This document shows, one piece after another, positions 49,045-58,457 of a stretch of 64,000 nt of DNA. Positions within the stretch are counted from its first letter, which is position 1. Each line of letters begins with the position of its first letter. The translations under genes and the position numbers were made by a program. The notes beneath the pieces were generated by a model that worked only from the letters and a program-made list of their open reading frames with translations, was not told the origin of the DNA and searched no databases. The DNA comes from an uncultured bacterium (GTDB lineage Bacteria; Bacillota; Clostridia; Lachnospirales; Lachnospiraceae): the NCBI GenBank assembly GCA_947381965.1, contig CANCXX010000018.1, positions 1-64,000 on the forward strand, read 5' to 3'.

Positions 49045-49821
49045 ATGAAATTAAATGCTTACAGAGAAAAACAAAACATGCGATATACGTTGCTGGATAT
49101 TATAAGAGGTGTGGTTCTTATCAGCATGATATTATATCATGCCTGCTGGGATTTGGTTTATATTTTCGGTATGGATTTTAGCTGGTATGAAGGGACAGGA
49201 GCTTATATATGGCAGCAGAGTATTTGCTGGACGTTTATTCTTTTATCCGGGTTTTGCTGGTCTTTAGGAAAAAATCCGTTAAAAAGAGGAATTATTATTT
49301 TTAGTGCAGGAGCGATAATTACTTTAATAACTTGTCTTTTTATGCCGGAGAACAGAGTAGTGTTTGGCGTACTTACTTTAATTGGATCCTGCATGATTTT
49401 AATGATACCAGTTCACAAGCTGATAAAAAGACTTACACCGGAGACAGGATTTTTTTTCAGTTTTTTATTGTTTATTTTATTAAGAAATATCAACAGAGGA
49501 TACTTGGGTTTTGAAAAATGGAATCTAATAAAACTGCCAGGGAAATGGTATCGGGGTATGATAGCGGCATACATTGGTTTTCCGCCTATAGATTTTTATT
49601 CCACCGATTACTTTTCATTATTTCCCTGGCTGTTTTTGTTTGTCAGTGGATATTTTTTATATCATTTTTTTCAACATAAAAATATATTTTCAAATAAAAA
49701 GCTTTCCATATGGAAATGTGATTTGGTATTTTTTAGTTTTTTGGGAAGACATTCTCTTTTAATATATATGATACACCAGCCTTTGATTTATTTGATATTA
49801 TGGTGTATATTTTTAAATTAA
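49045..49821 (+). CDS. DUF1624 / heparan-alpha-glucosaminide acetyltransferase-like membrane protein
   Basis: 258 residues with about seven membrane segments. The N-terminus LLDIIRGVVLISMILYHACWDL is the hallmark of the DUF1624/YeiB-like acyltransferase group. The C-terminal GRHSLLIYMIHQPLIYLIL carries the conserved His. It probably moves acyl groups at the membrane; the substrate is unknown. Its last 9 bases overlap the end of the convergent MFS gene. Confidence 0.83.
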   Translation: MKLNAYREKQNMRYTLLDIIRGVVLISMILYHACWDLVYIFGMDFSWYEGTGAYIWQQSICWTFILLSGFCWSLGKNPLKRGIIIFSAGAIITLITCLFMPENRVVFGVLTLIGSCMILMIPVHKLIKRLTPETGFFFSFLLFILLRNINRGYLGFEKWNLIKLPGKWYRGMIAAYIGFPPIDFYSTDYFSLFPWLFLFVSGYFLYHFFQHKNIFSNKKLSIWKCDLVFFSFLGRHSLLIYMIHQPLIYLILWCIFLN

Positions 49822-51051
49822 TGTATCAATTTCCTGGAAAATTTTTTTATTCCATAAAATAATCAGCAATAATATAACAAATACGCCTGTAAAAAGAAAA
49901 GAAATATTGTTCCCGATGCTTTCCAAAAGTACGCCATAGACAGCCTGTCCTATGGGACTTGCGCACATGCAAATACACATGGTACAGGAAGTGACTTTTC
50001 CCAACATATGTTCAGGAGTCAACAGCTGCAGGTAAGAGAGCATCCGGATAGAAAAAAGGGAGGAAGTTACACACATTACAAAGCAGCAGGAAATAATTAT
50101 AGCATAAACCACAGAGCCGGGAAGGGAGAAAAATAATCCTGCGCCCATAGGAACCAGCGCTGCTGCCGCTGTAATTAAAAAAAGATACAGACGGCCAGCA
50201 TTTTGTTTTCCTGAAAAAACTCCTGCCAGCAGCCCTCCGCATAAACTTCCTGCTGCAATGGCCCCCTGAGCGTAACCATATAACTGATTACCTGTTTTTT
50301 CAGAAAATCCAAGCATCTGGGTGATAATCACGGGAATGGCTATCATTATCAGTGAACTTAAAAATAAATTGGCAGAAGCAGTAAGTAAAGCGATTTTCCA
50401 AATGACCGGTCTTTCTTTTTTTATAAAAAGAACGCTATCTTTTAGGTCAGAATATCCTGTCAGAAAAATATGCCCATTATGTACACGTTTTTCAAAAGGA
50501 ATTTTAATAAAAAGTTCCATGATGGCTGAAAGGGCAAAGCAAAGAATGCTTACATATAAAATTGGATACAGTCCCCAAAAACCATATATGGCGCCTCCAA
50601 TTATGGGGCCGATCAGCGAGGATAAAGAAGAAACGAGATTAATAGCGGCATTGCCCTTTACAAGGTCTTCTTTTGAAAGCAGCATAGGAATGCTTGCCTG
50701 TACCGCAGGCTGGTAGGTTCCCTGGATGCCATAAAGAAGAATAAGCATAACAAGAATAAGGGCTGCCAGATCCATTTTTCCAAGAAGTATGGAAAAAAGT
50801 AAAGTGATGGCGGAGGTTAAAAAATCCAGAATTACCATAATATTTCTTTTATTAATACGATCAGCGATAATACCTCCTATGGGAAATAACAAAATCATTG
50901 GTATAAAAGAACAGGCAGAAACAAGTCCAAAAAGCATGGCGGAATTTGTTTTTCCCAAAAGGTGCAGGGGAAGAGCAAACCGTAGAATTGCATTTCCAAA
51001 TAAGGAAATAATCTGTCCTAAAATAATAAGTATAAAATTTTTTTCCAGCAT
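49813..51051 (-). CDS. MFS transporter, macrolide/siderophore-exporter type
   Basis: 412 residues with 12 membrane segments. The MFS loop 2-3 motif appears as GGIIADRINKRNIMVILDF. Similarity is to the MFS_3 group of proton-driven drug and siderophore exporters. The substrate cannot be told. I chose ATG at 51051 (MLEKNFILIIL) because AAAGG lies 11 bases upstream; an ATG four codons earlier is too close to it. Confidence 0.85.
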   Translation of the reverse strand: MLEKNFILIILGQIISLFGNAILRFALPLHLLGKTNSAMLFGLVSACSFIPMILLFPIGGIIADRINKRNIMVILDFLTSAITLLFSILLGKMDLAALILVMLILLYGIQGTYQPAVQASIPMLLSKEDLVKGNAAINLVSSLSSLIGPIIGGAIYGFWGLYPILYVSILCFALSAIMELFIKIPFEKRVHNGHIFLTGYSDLKDSVLFIKKERPVIWKIALLTASANLFLSSLIMIAIPVIITQMLGFSEKTGNQLYGYAQGAIAAGSLCGGLLAGVFSGKQNAGRLYLFLITAAAALVPMGAGLFFSLPGSVVYAIIISCCFVMCVTSSLFSIRMLSYLQLLTPEHMLGKVTSCTMCICMCASPIGQAVYGVLLESIGNNISFLFTGVFVILLLIILWNKKIFQEIDTLI

Positions 51052-51267
51052 AATTACTGTCATCCTTTCTGTTAAAAAATTTGGTGTAAGATAAGCATAT
51101 GAAAATACTTGTTATTATATCTATCATCTTTAATTGGTTGCGGCCACCAATTTTGGTTTTCAGCTTTGTAAAATCTGGTTGCCATGGAAAGAAACCTGCG
51201 GTAGCATTAATGGGAAACCTTTGGTTTGACATCACAAAAGATATAAAAAGAAGGGAATAAATTAAAT

Positions 51268-52470
51268 ATGAAAGAAGCTGTTGTAATTTTAAGAAAAGGA
51301 GAAGGGCGTACCATCAAAGGGGGTGGTATGTGGATATTTGATAATGAGATAGAAAAAATTACAGGTGATTTTTCTAACGGTGATATTGTGGCAATACACG
51401 ATTTTGATGGATATCCATTGGGAAAAGGATTTATAAATTTAAATTCAAAAATAAGAGTAAGGCTGATGACCAGGGATATAAATTGTCAGATTGATAATGA
51501 TTTTTTAAGACAAAGGGTAAAAGAGGCGTGGGAATATCGTAAAAAAGTTGTGGATACGGAAAGCTGCCGGATTATTTTTGGGGAGGCTGATTTCCTTCCA
51601 GGACTTGTGATAGATAAGTTTTCTGATATACTTGTGGTAGAATCCTTGGCTTTGGGGATTGACAGAATGAAGGAAGAGATTCTGTTAATATTAAAGGAGT
51701 TGCTAAAAGAAGATGGAATTTCTATAAAAGGAATTTATGAGCGAAGTGATGCAAAGGTCAGATTAAATGAAGGGATGGAGAGAGTTAAAGGATTTATAGG
51801 AGAAGAATTTGACACCAATGTAATGATTGAAGAAAATGGAATTAAATTTTTGGTGGATGTAAAGGAAGGCCAGAAAACAGGGTTTTTTCTTGACCAGAAA
51901 TATAACCGTCTGGCAGTGCAGAAGCTATGCCGAAATGCCAGAGTGTTGGATTGTTTTACCCATACCGGCTCTTTTGCGTTAAACGCGGCAGCAGCAGGTG
52001 CCAGGGAAGTAATAGGTGTGGATGCTTCCCAGGCAGGGATAAATCAGGCAGAGCGTAATGCCATATTGAACCATATGGAAGATAAGGTATGTTTCTGGTG
52101 CAGGGACGTTTTTGAATTGCTTCCGGAGTTGGAGGAAAAGAAAGAAAAGTTTGATGTGGTGATTTTGGATCCTCCGGCTTTTACCAAGTCCAGAAATTCT
52201 GTTAAAAATGCAGTAAAGGGGTATCGGGAAATTAATCTTCGTGCCATGAAGCTTATAAAAAATGGGGGATTTCTTGCAACATGTTCCTGTTCACATTTTA
52301 TGACCTATGAACTTTTTACCGAAACAATCCATCAGGCAGCAAGAAACGTACACAAACGGCTTAGACAAGTGGAGTTTAGAACCCAGGCACCGGATCATCC
52401 TATTTTGTGGTCGGCAGATGAATCTTATTATTTGAAGTTTTACATTTTTCAGGTAGTGGAAGAAAGATAA
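51268..52470 (+). CDS. Class I SAM-dependent rRNA methyltransferase (RlmI type)
   Basis: 400 residues. An N-terminal PUA domain (about 1-75) is followed by the catalytic Rossmann domain: VLDCFTHTGSFALNAAAAGA binds SAM, VILDPPAFTKS carries the catalytic motif, and CSCSHFM holds the conserved Cys. RlmI-type enzymes make 5-methylcytosine at 23S position 1962. The architecture is full length. It may be cotranscribed with the permease that follows after 30 bases. Confidence 0.9.
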   Translation: MKEAVVILRKGEGRTIKGGGMWIFDNEIEKITGDFSNGDIVAIHDFDGYPLGKGFINLNSKIRVRLMTRDINCQIDNDFLRQRVKEAWEYRKKVVDTESCRIIFGEADFLPGLVIDKFSDILVVESLALGIDRMKEEILLILKELLKEDGISIKGIYERSDAKVRLNEGMERVKGFIGEEFDTNVMIEENGIKFLVDVKEGQKTGFFLDQKYNRLAVQKLCRNARVLDCFTHTGSFALNAAAAGAREVIGVDASQAGINQAERNAILNHMEDKVCFWCRDVFELLPELEEKKEKFDVVILDPPAFTKSRNSVKNAVKGYREINLRAMKLIKNGGFLATCSCSHFMTYELFTETIHQAARNVHKRLRQVEFRTQAPDHPILWSADESYYLKFYIFQVVEER

Positions 52471-52500
52471 GGACATTAATAAGGACAAGGAGTATAGAAT

Positions 52501-53361
52501 ATGGCAACAGATGTGATTGTGGATACTTTATCGGATGGAATAAAGCTGCTTCCCTTTCTTTTTATAACCTATTTGATAATGGAATATATTGAACATAAAG
52601 CAGGCAGTAAAACCCAGAAGATTATGCAAAAAGCAGGCAAGTGGGGTCCGGTGTTTGGAGGTGTTTTTGGAATTGTACCCCAGTGTGGATTCTCAGCGGC
52701 AGCTTCTAATCTCTATGCGGGACGCATTATTACATTGGGAACTTTAATTGCCATATTTTTATCAACTTCTGATGAAATGGTTCCGGTACTTATATCTGAA
52801 CAGGCGCCTTTTCAGACAATTATAAGAATATTAGCCGTTAAAATGATAATTGGCATTTTTTCAGGATTAGCGATTGATATGCTGATTCAAAAGTGGAAGA
52901 AAGGTAAAGGAGAAAAATTACGGATAGAACATATATGTGAACATCACCGTTGCCATTGTTCAGAAGGAAAAATAATTAAATCTGCAATTAGCCATACCAT
53001 ACAGATTTTTTCTTTTATTTTAATAATTACTTTCCTTCTTAATCTGGCAATTGCTTTTGTTGGAGAGGATAATCTTTCAGCATTTATTTCTGGCAGGGCA
53101 ATTTTAGGTCCTATTTTTGCCGGAGCAGTAGGGCTGATACCTAATTGCGCTTCCTCTGTTATTTTAACGCAGCTTTATCTGGAAGGAATTTTAGGGGCTG
53201 GTTCCATGATTGCCGGACTTCTTGCCGGATCCGGGGTTGGACTTTTGGTGCTTTTCAGGGTAAATGATAATGTCAGGGAAAATGTAATGATAATGCTGCT
53301 TCTCTATTTTATAGGCAGTGTATCAGGTATTTTTATGGAATTTATGAATTTGGGATTTTAA
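52501..53361 (+). CDS. Duplicated permease, ArsP_2 / putative metal exporter family
   Basis: 286 residues with about eight to ten membrane segments. Two halves each carry a related motif: GIVPQCGFSAAASNLYAGR (about 58-76) and GLIPNCASSVILTQLYLEG (about 218-236). The central cytoplasmic loop is His/Cys-rich (EHICEHHRCHCSEG), a likely metal site. The family is annotated as arsenic efflux or manganese transport; the actual ion is not known. Confidence 0.8.
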   Translation: MATDVIVDTLSDGIKLLPFLFITYLIMEYIEHKAGSKTQKIMQKAGKWGPVFGGVFGIVPQCGFSAAASNLYAGRIITLGTLIAIFLSTSDEMVPVLISEQAPFQTIIRILAVKMIIGIFSGLAIDMLIQKWKKGKGEKLRIEHICEHHRCHCSEGKIIKSAISHTIQIFSFILIITFLLNLAIAFVGEDNLSAFISGRAILGPIFAGAVGLIPNCASSVILTQLYLEGILGAGSMIAGLLAGSGVGLLVLFRVNDNVRENVMIMLLLYFIGSVSGIFMEFMNLGF

Positions 53362-53368
53362 ATTCTAT

Positions 53369-53396
53369 ATGTTTTTTGCTCAAAAACATAATTTTT
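53369..53396 (+). terminator. Terminator after the metal permease
   Basis: ATGTTTTT (53369-53376) pairs with AAAAACAT (53382-53389), then AATTTTTA. Confidence 0.65.
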
Positions 53397-53397
53397 A

Positions 53398-53447
53398 ACA
53401 AAAAAAAGCACCATCCCCAAGGCTCGTATGTCCTCAAAAATGGTACT
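53398..53447 (-). terminator. Terminator after tRNA-Lys
   Basis: In the minus direction GTACCAT pairs with ATGGTGC around a structured loop, followed by an eight-T run. It begins a few bases after the tRNA 3' end. Confidence 0.7.
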
Positions 53448-53452
53448 TGCAA

Positions 53453-53525
53453 TGCGCCTTCAGGGGCTCGAACCCTGGACACCCTGATTAAGAGTCAGGT
53501 GCTCTACCAACTGAGCTAAAGGCGC
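53453..53525 (-). tRNA. tRNA-Lys (anticodon CUU)
   Basis: 73 bases with a clean cloverleaf: acceptor GCGCCTT/AAGGCGC, D arm GCTC..GAGC, anticodon stem CTGAC-TCTTAAT with anticodon CTT (reads AAG), T arm with GGTTCGAGCC, and discriminator A. The CCA end is not encoded. It is a single tRNA gene with its own promoter and terminator. Confidence 0.97.
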
Positions 53526-53562
53526 TTAATTTATTTAATACACCATTTGCAACGCAAGTGTA

Positions 53563-53591
53563 ATTATAGTATAATGTTTTCTGAATTGCAA
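53563..53591 (-). promoter_or_regulatory. Promoter of tRNA-Lys
   Basis: Minus strand: TTGCAA (53586-53591), 17-base spacer, TATAAT (53563-53568), 38 bases before the tRNA 5' end. Confidence 0.85.
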
Positions 53592-53635
53592 GAGTTTTTT
53601 TAAAAAATTTTAAAGAAAATGTTAGAAAGTATATT

Positions 53636-53665
53636 TTGAACAGTTTATAGGTGTGATTTTATAGT
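53636..53665 (+). promoter_or_regulatory. Promoter of the TatD-rsmA operon
   Basis: TTGAAC (53636-53641), 18-base spacer, TATAGT (53660-53665), 63 bases before the TatD start. Confidence 0.55.
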
Positions 53666-53727
53666 GAAGAAGAAAATAATCTGCCCTTCATTATGACAAA
53701 TAAAATTGATATTTTTGGAGGAATAAA

Positions 53728-54498
53728 ATGATATTTGATACACATGCACACTATGATGATGAAGCATTTGATAAGGACAGAGACTATCTGCTTGTGTCTA
53801 TGGCGGAGCAGGGAGTTGCCTATATTGTAAATATAGGAGCCAGTATGACTTCATCTGAAAAGACCATTGCGCTTACAGAAAAATATCCGTTTATTTATGG
53901 TGCAATCGGTGTCCATCCGTCAGAAACAAAAGAACTGACAAAAGAGGACATGCAATGGTTGAAAATAAAGGCTTCGGAGCCTAAAGTAGTGGCGATTGGT
54001 GAAATAGGGCTTGATTATTACTGGCAGGAGCCGGATAAATCGGTTCAGAAAATGTGGTTTGAAAGACAGCTTCATCTGGCAAGTGAGGTAAATCTGCCTG
54101 TAGTGATTCATTCCCGTGACGCGGCGCAGGATACAATGGAAATATTGAAAAAATGGCAGGTGGAGAAAACGGCGGGGGTCATCCATTGTTTTTCTTATAC
54201 AAAAGAAATGGCAAGAGAGTATCTCAATATGGATTACTATTTTGGAATTGGTGGGGTACTCACATTTAAAAATGCGAAAAAGCTGGCAGAGGCTGTGGAA
54301 TATATTCCAATGAATCGCATTTTGCTGGAGACGGACTGCCCTTATTTAGCGCCTGAACCTTACCGTGGAAAAAGAAATCAGTCTGTCTATATTGATTTTG
54401 TGGCGCAAAGGCTGTCTGAAATCAAGGGAATCAGCAAAGAAGAAGTATTGGAACAGACAATGAAGAATGGGAAAGTTTTTTATAATATTAACGATTAG
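53728..54498 (+). CDS. TatD-family metal-dependent hydrolase
   Basis: 256 residues, TIM-barrel metallohydrolase. Metal ligands: FDTHAHYDDEAF, GEIGLDYYW, PVVIHSRDA, IHCFSYT and LETDCPYLAP. TatD enzymes act as DNases and on D-aminoacyl-tRNA in some species. It precedes rsmA, the conserved neighbour. GGAGGA lies seven bases before the ATG. Confidence 0.95.
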   Translation: MIFDTHAHYDDEAFDKDRDYLLVSMAEQGVAYIVNIGASMTSSEKTIALTEKYPFIYGAIGVHPSETKELTKEDMQWLKIKASEPKVVAIGEIGLDYYWQEPDKSVQKMWFERQLHLASEVNLPVVIHSRDAAQDTMEILKKWQVEKTAGVIHCFSYTKEMAREYLNMDYYFGIGGVLTFKNAKKLAEAVEYIPMNRILLETDCPYLAPEPYRGKRNQSVYIDFVAQRLSEIKGISKEEVLEQTMKNGKVFYNIND

Positions 54499-54520
54499 CG
54501 TGGAACAAAGGAGAGTGCAG

Positions 54521-55405
54521 ATGGCATATCTTGGAACACCGTCAGCAACAGCGGAGATTATTAAAAAGTATAACTTTACTTTTCAAAAAAGATATGGACA
54601 GAATTTTTTGGTAGACACAAATATTCTGGAAAAGATTATCAGGTGTGCAGATATTAAAAAAGACGACTGTGTAATTGAAATTGGTCCCGGCATAGGAACC
54701 ATGACCCAATATCTGGCAGAAAATGCAAGAGAAGTAACAGCTGTGGAAATCGATAAAAATTTAATTCCGATTTTAAAGGAAACTCTTTTAGAATATGACA
54801 ATGTGTCCGTTCTGAATGAGGATATCCTTAAAGTAGATATAGGCAGGATATCAGAAGAAAAAAATGGGGGAAAGCCTGTCAAAATAGTGGCAAATTTGCC
54901 CTATTACATAACAACTCCCATTATTATGGGATTGTTTGAAAGTCATGTGCCTCTTTCAAGCATTACGGTTATGGTTCAAAAAGAGGTTGCGGACAGGATG
55001 CAGACTGGTCCGGGTACCAAAGATTATGGGGCTTTAAGCCTTGCCGTACAATATTATGCCAGACCAGAGATTATTATGAATGTTCCTCCTTCCTGTTTTA
55101 TGCCAAAGCCTGGAGTTGGCAGCAGTGTTATACGTCTTACACTGTTTTCGGAGCCTCCTGTAAAAACTGAAGACGAAATAAAAATGTTTTCTATTATAAA
55201 GGCAGCCTTTAATCAGCGCAGGAAAACTCTTGCCAATTCTCTTGCCAATTCTTCGTTTATACTGGATGGTGAAAGAAAGTCTGTGAAGTTTACAAGGCAG
55301 CAGGTTTGTGAGGCGCTTGGGCAAATGGAACTTAGCCATACAATAAGGGGAGAAGCGCTTACACTTAAGCAGTTTGCGGCGCTTTCTGACCTGCTTTCAA
55401 AATAA
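54521..55405 (+). CDS. rsmA: 16S rRNA (adenine-N6,N6)-dimethyltransferase RsmA (KsgA)
   Basis: 294 residues. It dimethylates A1518 and A1519 near the 3' end of 16S rRNA; loss gives kasugamycin resistance. Motifs: QKRYGQNFL, VIEIGPGIGTMTQYLA, NLPYYITTPIIM. Start ATG at 54521 has AAAGGAG upstream. A longer frame from 54467 overlaps the TatD gene and is not the start. Confidence 0.97.
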   Translation: MAYLGTPSATAEIIKKYNFTFQKRYGQNFLVDTNILEKIIRCADIKKDDCVIEIGPGIGTMTQYLAENAREVTAVEIDKNLIPILKETLLEYDNVSVLNEDILKVDIGRISEEKNGGKPVKIVANLPYYITTPIIMGLFESHVPLSSITVMVQKEVADRMQTGPGTKDYGALSLAVQYYARPEIIMNVPPSCFMPKPGVGSSVIRLTLFSEPPVKTEDEIKMFSIIKAAFNQRRKTLANSLANSSFILDGERKSVKFTRQQVCEALGQMELSHTIRGEALTLKQFAALSDLLSK

Positions 55406-55556
55406 AAAAGAGCTGTATTTCTTTCCAAATCTTCTATCGGATTTTTTTGACATACGAAATGGCATATGGTAAACTTAAACAGTGAAAATAGGGCAGTTAT
55501 ACCCATGTAAATGCTGCCGTTAGAAAATAACAGAAAAAGTGTATGGGGTGAATACC

Positions 55557-58439
55557 TTGGATAAGTATGAATACAAAGTACGTGCTGACGAAATCAAATC
55601 CCTTATTTCAGAAGGGGAATATGCCCAGGCTGCTAAAATAGCGGATTCTATTGACTGGCGAAGAGTAAAAAGCGTTATGATGCTTTGCACAGTCAGCGAT
55701 TTATACAAAATAAACAGACGGTATGAAGACAGCAGGGATATTCTTTTGCTTGCCTATGAGAGGCATACAGGAGGACGTCTGATTGTCTATTCCTTATGTG
55801 AATTATCCATTAAATTGGGAGAATATGTACAGGCGCTTGAGTATTACAAAGAGTTTGTGCAGCTGGCGCCAAAAGACAGCGGAAGATATGTTCTCCAATA
55901 TAAGTTATATGAAGCCCAGGAAGTAAGTCTGGAAGAAAGAATTGAGGTACTGGAAGAATTAAAAAAACGGGATTACCGTGAAAAATGGGCATATGAGCTT
56001 GCTTATTTATATCACAGAGTCGGTCTTACCTCCAAATGTGTGGAAGAATGTGATGAAATGTTTCTTTGGTTTGGAGAGGGAAGACATGTATTAAAGGCGC
56101 TTGAACTTAAGATGCTTCATGAGCCTTTAAGCGCTGAACAGCAGGTAAAATACGAACAAATGAAACAGACAGGCGGATTCATCACACCAGACTATGTGGC
56201 AGATCAGCAGGCGATTCGTGAAAAGGTTGAAACTCAGGCTGAAGAAGAAGAGGAAGAAGATGAAGAGGACGAGTTTAGTCTGGAGGAAAATATTCTCACA
56301 GAAAGTACCCAGGAAATTCCTGTAAAGGAAGAAATGGATATACAGGTAAAGACGGTAGATGTGAGCCAGTATAATACAATCAATCTTCAAAAAGAACTGG
56401 CAGAAAGCATGAAGGAATTTTTGGAGGAAAATAAAACACGTGATTTACCTCCTGTTCCTGCTGCCCCGGTACAGGAAACGCCAAATTTAATGCAAACCCA
56501 GATTTATGAACCTGTAAAGGGGTTGGACAGCCGGACAAATGCAGGAGAAAAGATACAGCCCTGGGACAGGAATATTAATCTGAACAGGGAAACAGGTGAA
56601 ATTCAAATAATTGCAGAAAATGAATTGGAGGAAATTGGAGAAGAAGATTATGCGGAACCGCCTGTTTTAAAGGAAAAAAATGAAACTAATGGTTCTGAAG
56701 AAATATTTTTTGGAAATACAGAGGAAGTCAATATACAGGATGTGGTTTCTGAATTAAACAGAAAAAATGATTTAAAAACACCATTTTCTCCGATAAATGA
56801 GCAGGTCCAAATGCCGGAAGGACCCGTAATTGAAGAAGAGCCCCAAAGGAAGAGCGATCCTTCCTTTGCGGCAGCCAGTCCTAATCCTGCAATTAGTAAT
56901 ACAGGAATAATACGGACATTTCATAAACCTTCCGGGTATGATAATCTGCTTTCACAGGAATATGACGGACAGATATCTTTGGTAATTCCGGAACAGGAAA
57001 AAGTGGAAAAACAAATTACCGGACAGCTTAGTATTGAAGATATTATGGCTGAATGGGAAAAAATGAAACAGGACAGTGAACGTAAACGGATGGATGAAAT
57101 CCGCAAACGTGTTCATCAACAGACAGATACGCTTTTTGCTGATTTTGACGAGGCAACCAAAACTGGTCTTTTGGAAGAACTGGAAAAAGCAATGGTTACC
57201 GCAGCCATAAGAGAAGAGAAACAAAAAGCGGCTAAAGAGCGGCCAAAGGTTGTAAAAATGGCAACCTTACACCAGAAAATGGAGGAAGAGAAGGAAGAAG
57301 AAAAAAAACCTTTGCGGCTTTCCGAGGAAGAATTGCCGGTAACGGATGATAAGGAAGAGGTATTAGAAATTACAGAAATTCCGGAAGTGGAAGAAACAGA
57401 AGAAGAGGCAGAATTTGCAGAGGAACTTCCCAAAAAACAAAAAGTTGAAGAGATACAAGAAAGTGAACCTTCTAAGACAGAGGAATTAAAGGAAGAAATA
57501 AAAAAGACTCCAAAGAAAAAAGTTAAGAAAAAACCGGAGCAAAAATTTCAAAATAAAGAACCGAATATAAAAACCGATTCAGAAATTCAGGAAGAACAGG
57601 CTATAAAGGAAGACAACACTTCTAATGCGCCAGCACCGGCTAAAAAACAGAAAGAGGCGGAGGAAGAAGGAGAAAGCAGGTATTCTTCCAGGGAAATGTC
57701 AAATGGTGAGAGAGAGCAGTTTGCACCATTTATCCACCATAAGCGTACAAGAAAACAAATTGTGGAGGCAATTGATAACATCAGTCTTGCGTCTTATACA
57801 GGAAATGTGATAATCACAGGCGAAGAGGGAACAGGAACGACAGATCTTGCAAAACGTCTGGTAAAAGAAGTACAGCTTTCAGACAGTAACTTTTCCGGAA
57901 AAATGGCGAAGATTTCTGGTGCAACAATGAATAAAAAAGATATAGGCGCAACATTATCAAGACTTTCCGGTGGCGCTCTGATTATTGAGGCAGCCACTTC
58001 CATGAAAAATGCTACGGTAGAACAGTTATTAAAGGAGTTGAATCAGGAGGAAAGAGGCCTGATTATCCTTCTTGAGGATACGAAGCCCAAAATAAATGAT
58101 TTTCTTGCTAAGCACCCGGATTTGGAAAAGACCTTTAATCTGCGGGTGGATGTGGAGGCATTGGATGACCAGACGCTTGTAAAATACGCAAAAAAGTATG
58201 CCCTTGAACAGGAGTATTCCATTGACGAACTTGGAATACTGGCACTACATACAAGAATAGCTGATATGCAGACAAGCGATCATGAAGTCACTCTTGCAGA
58301 GATAGAAGAACTGATAGATGAAGCGATTTACTATGCAGATAAAAAAACGCCGAAACATTTTTTTGATGTTCTGTTAGGAAAAAGATATGACCAGGAGGAT
58401 ATGATAGTCCTTCGGGAAAATGATTTTATGCACTATTAA
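55557..58439 (+). CDS. TPR protein with degenerate AAA-like C-terminal domain
   Basis: 960 residues from TTG at 55557, six bases after GGGGTG. Residues about 1-220 are TPR-like helical repeats (EYAQAAKIADSIDW, RYEDSRDILLLAYERH, EYVQALEYYKEFVQLAP). About 225-715 is acidic then Glu/Lys-rich and disordered. The C-terminal 245 residues follow the fold of CbxX/SpoVK-type AAA ATPases, but the P loop reads GEEGTGTTDLA, lacking the essential Lys, and the Walker B region GGALIIEAA lacks the usual DE pair. It should bind partners without normal ATP hydrolysis. No function is known. Confidence 0.75.
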   Translation: MDKYEYKVRADEIKSLISEGEYAQAAKIADSIDWRRVKSVMMLCTVSDLYKINRRYEDSRDILLLAYERHTGGRLIVYSLCELSIKLGEYVQALEYYKEFVQLAPKDSGRYVLQYKLYEAQEVSLEERIEVLEELKKRDYREKWAYELAYLYHRVGLTSKCVEECDEMFLWFGEGRHVLKALELKMLHEPLSAEQQVKYEQMKQTGGFITPDYVADQQAIREKVETQAEEEEEEDEEDEFSLEENILTESTQEIPVKEEMDIQVKTVDVSQYNTINLQKELAESMKEFLEENKTRDLPPVPAAPVQETPNLMQTQIYEPVKGLDSRTNAGEKIQPWDRNINLNRETGEIQIIAENELEEIGEEDYAEPPVLKEKNETNGSEEIFFGNTEEVNIQDVVSELNRKNDLKTPFSPINEQVQMPEGPVIEEEPQRKSDPSFAAASPNPAISNTGIIRTFHKPSGYDNLLSQEYDGQISLVIPEQEKVEKQITGQLSIEDIMAEWEKMKQDSERKRMDEIRKRVHQQTDTLFADFDEATKTGLLEELEKAMVTAAIREEKQKAAKERPKVVKMATLHQKMEEEKEEEKKPLRLSEEELPVTDDKEEVLEITEIPEVEETEEEAEFAEELPKKQKVEEIQESEPSKTEELKEEIKKTPKKKVKKKPEQKFQNKEPNIKTDSEIQEEQAIKEDNTSNAPAPAKKQKEAEEEGESRYSSREMSNGEREQFAPFIHHKRTRKQIVEAIDNISLASYTGNVIITGEEGTGTTDLAKRLVKEVQLSDSNFSGKMAKISGATMNKKDIGATLSRLSGGALIIEAATSMKNATVEQLLKELNQEERGLIILLEDTKPKINDFLAKHPDLEKTFNLRVDVEALDDQTLVKYAKKYALEQEYSIDELGILALHTRIADMQTSDHEVTLAEIEELIDEAIYYADKKTPKHFFDVLLGKRYDQEDMIVLRENDFMHY

Positions 58440-58457
58440 ATTGGGGGTTTTTAAAGT

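Noticed and set aside
51064-51267. Possible small gene or riboswitch before the RlmI-type methyltransferase
   Set aside because: The 204 bases show no conserved riboswitch core, no terminator and no frame with a ribosome binding site.
54467-54520. N-terminal extension of RsmA overlapping TatD
   Set aside because: The family start and an AAAGGAG lie at 54521, so no overlap is needed.
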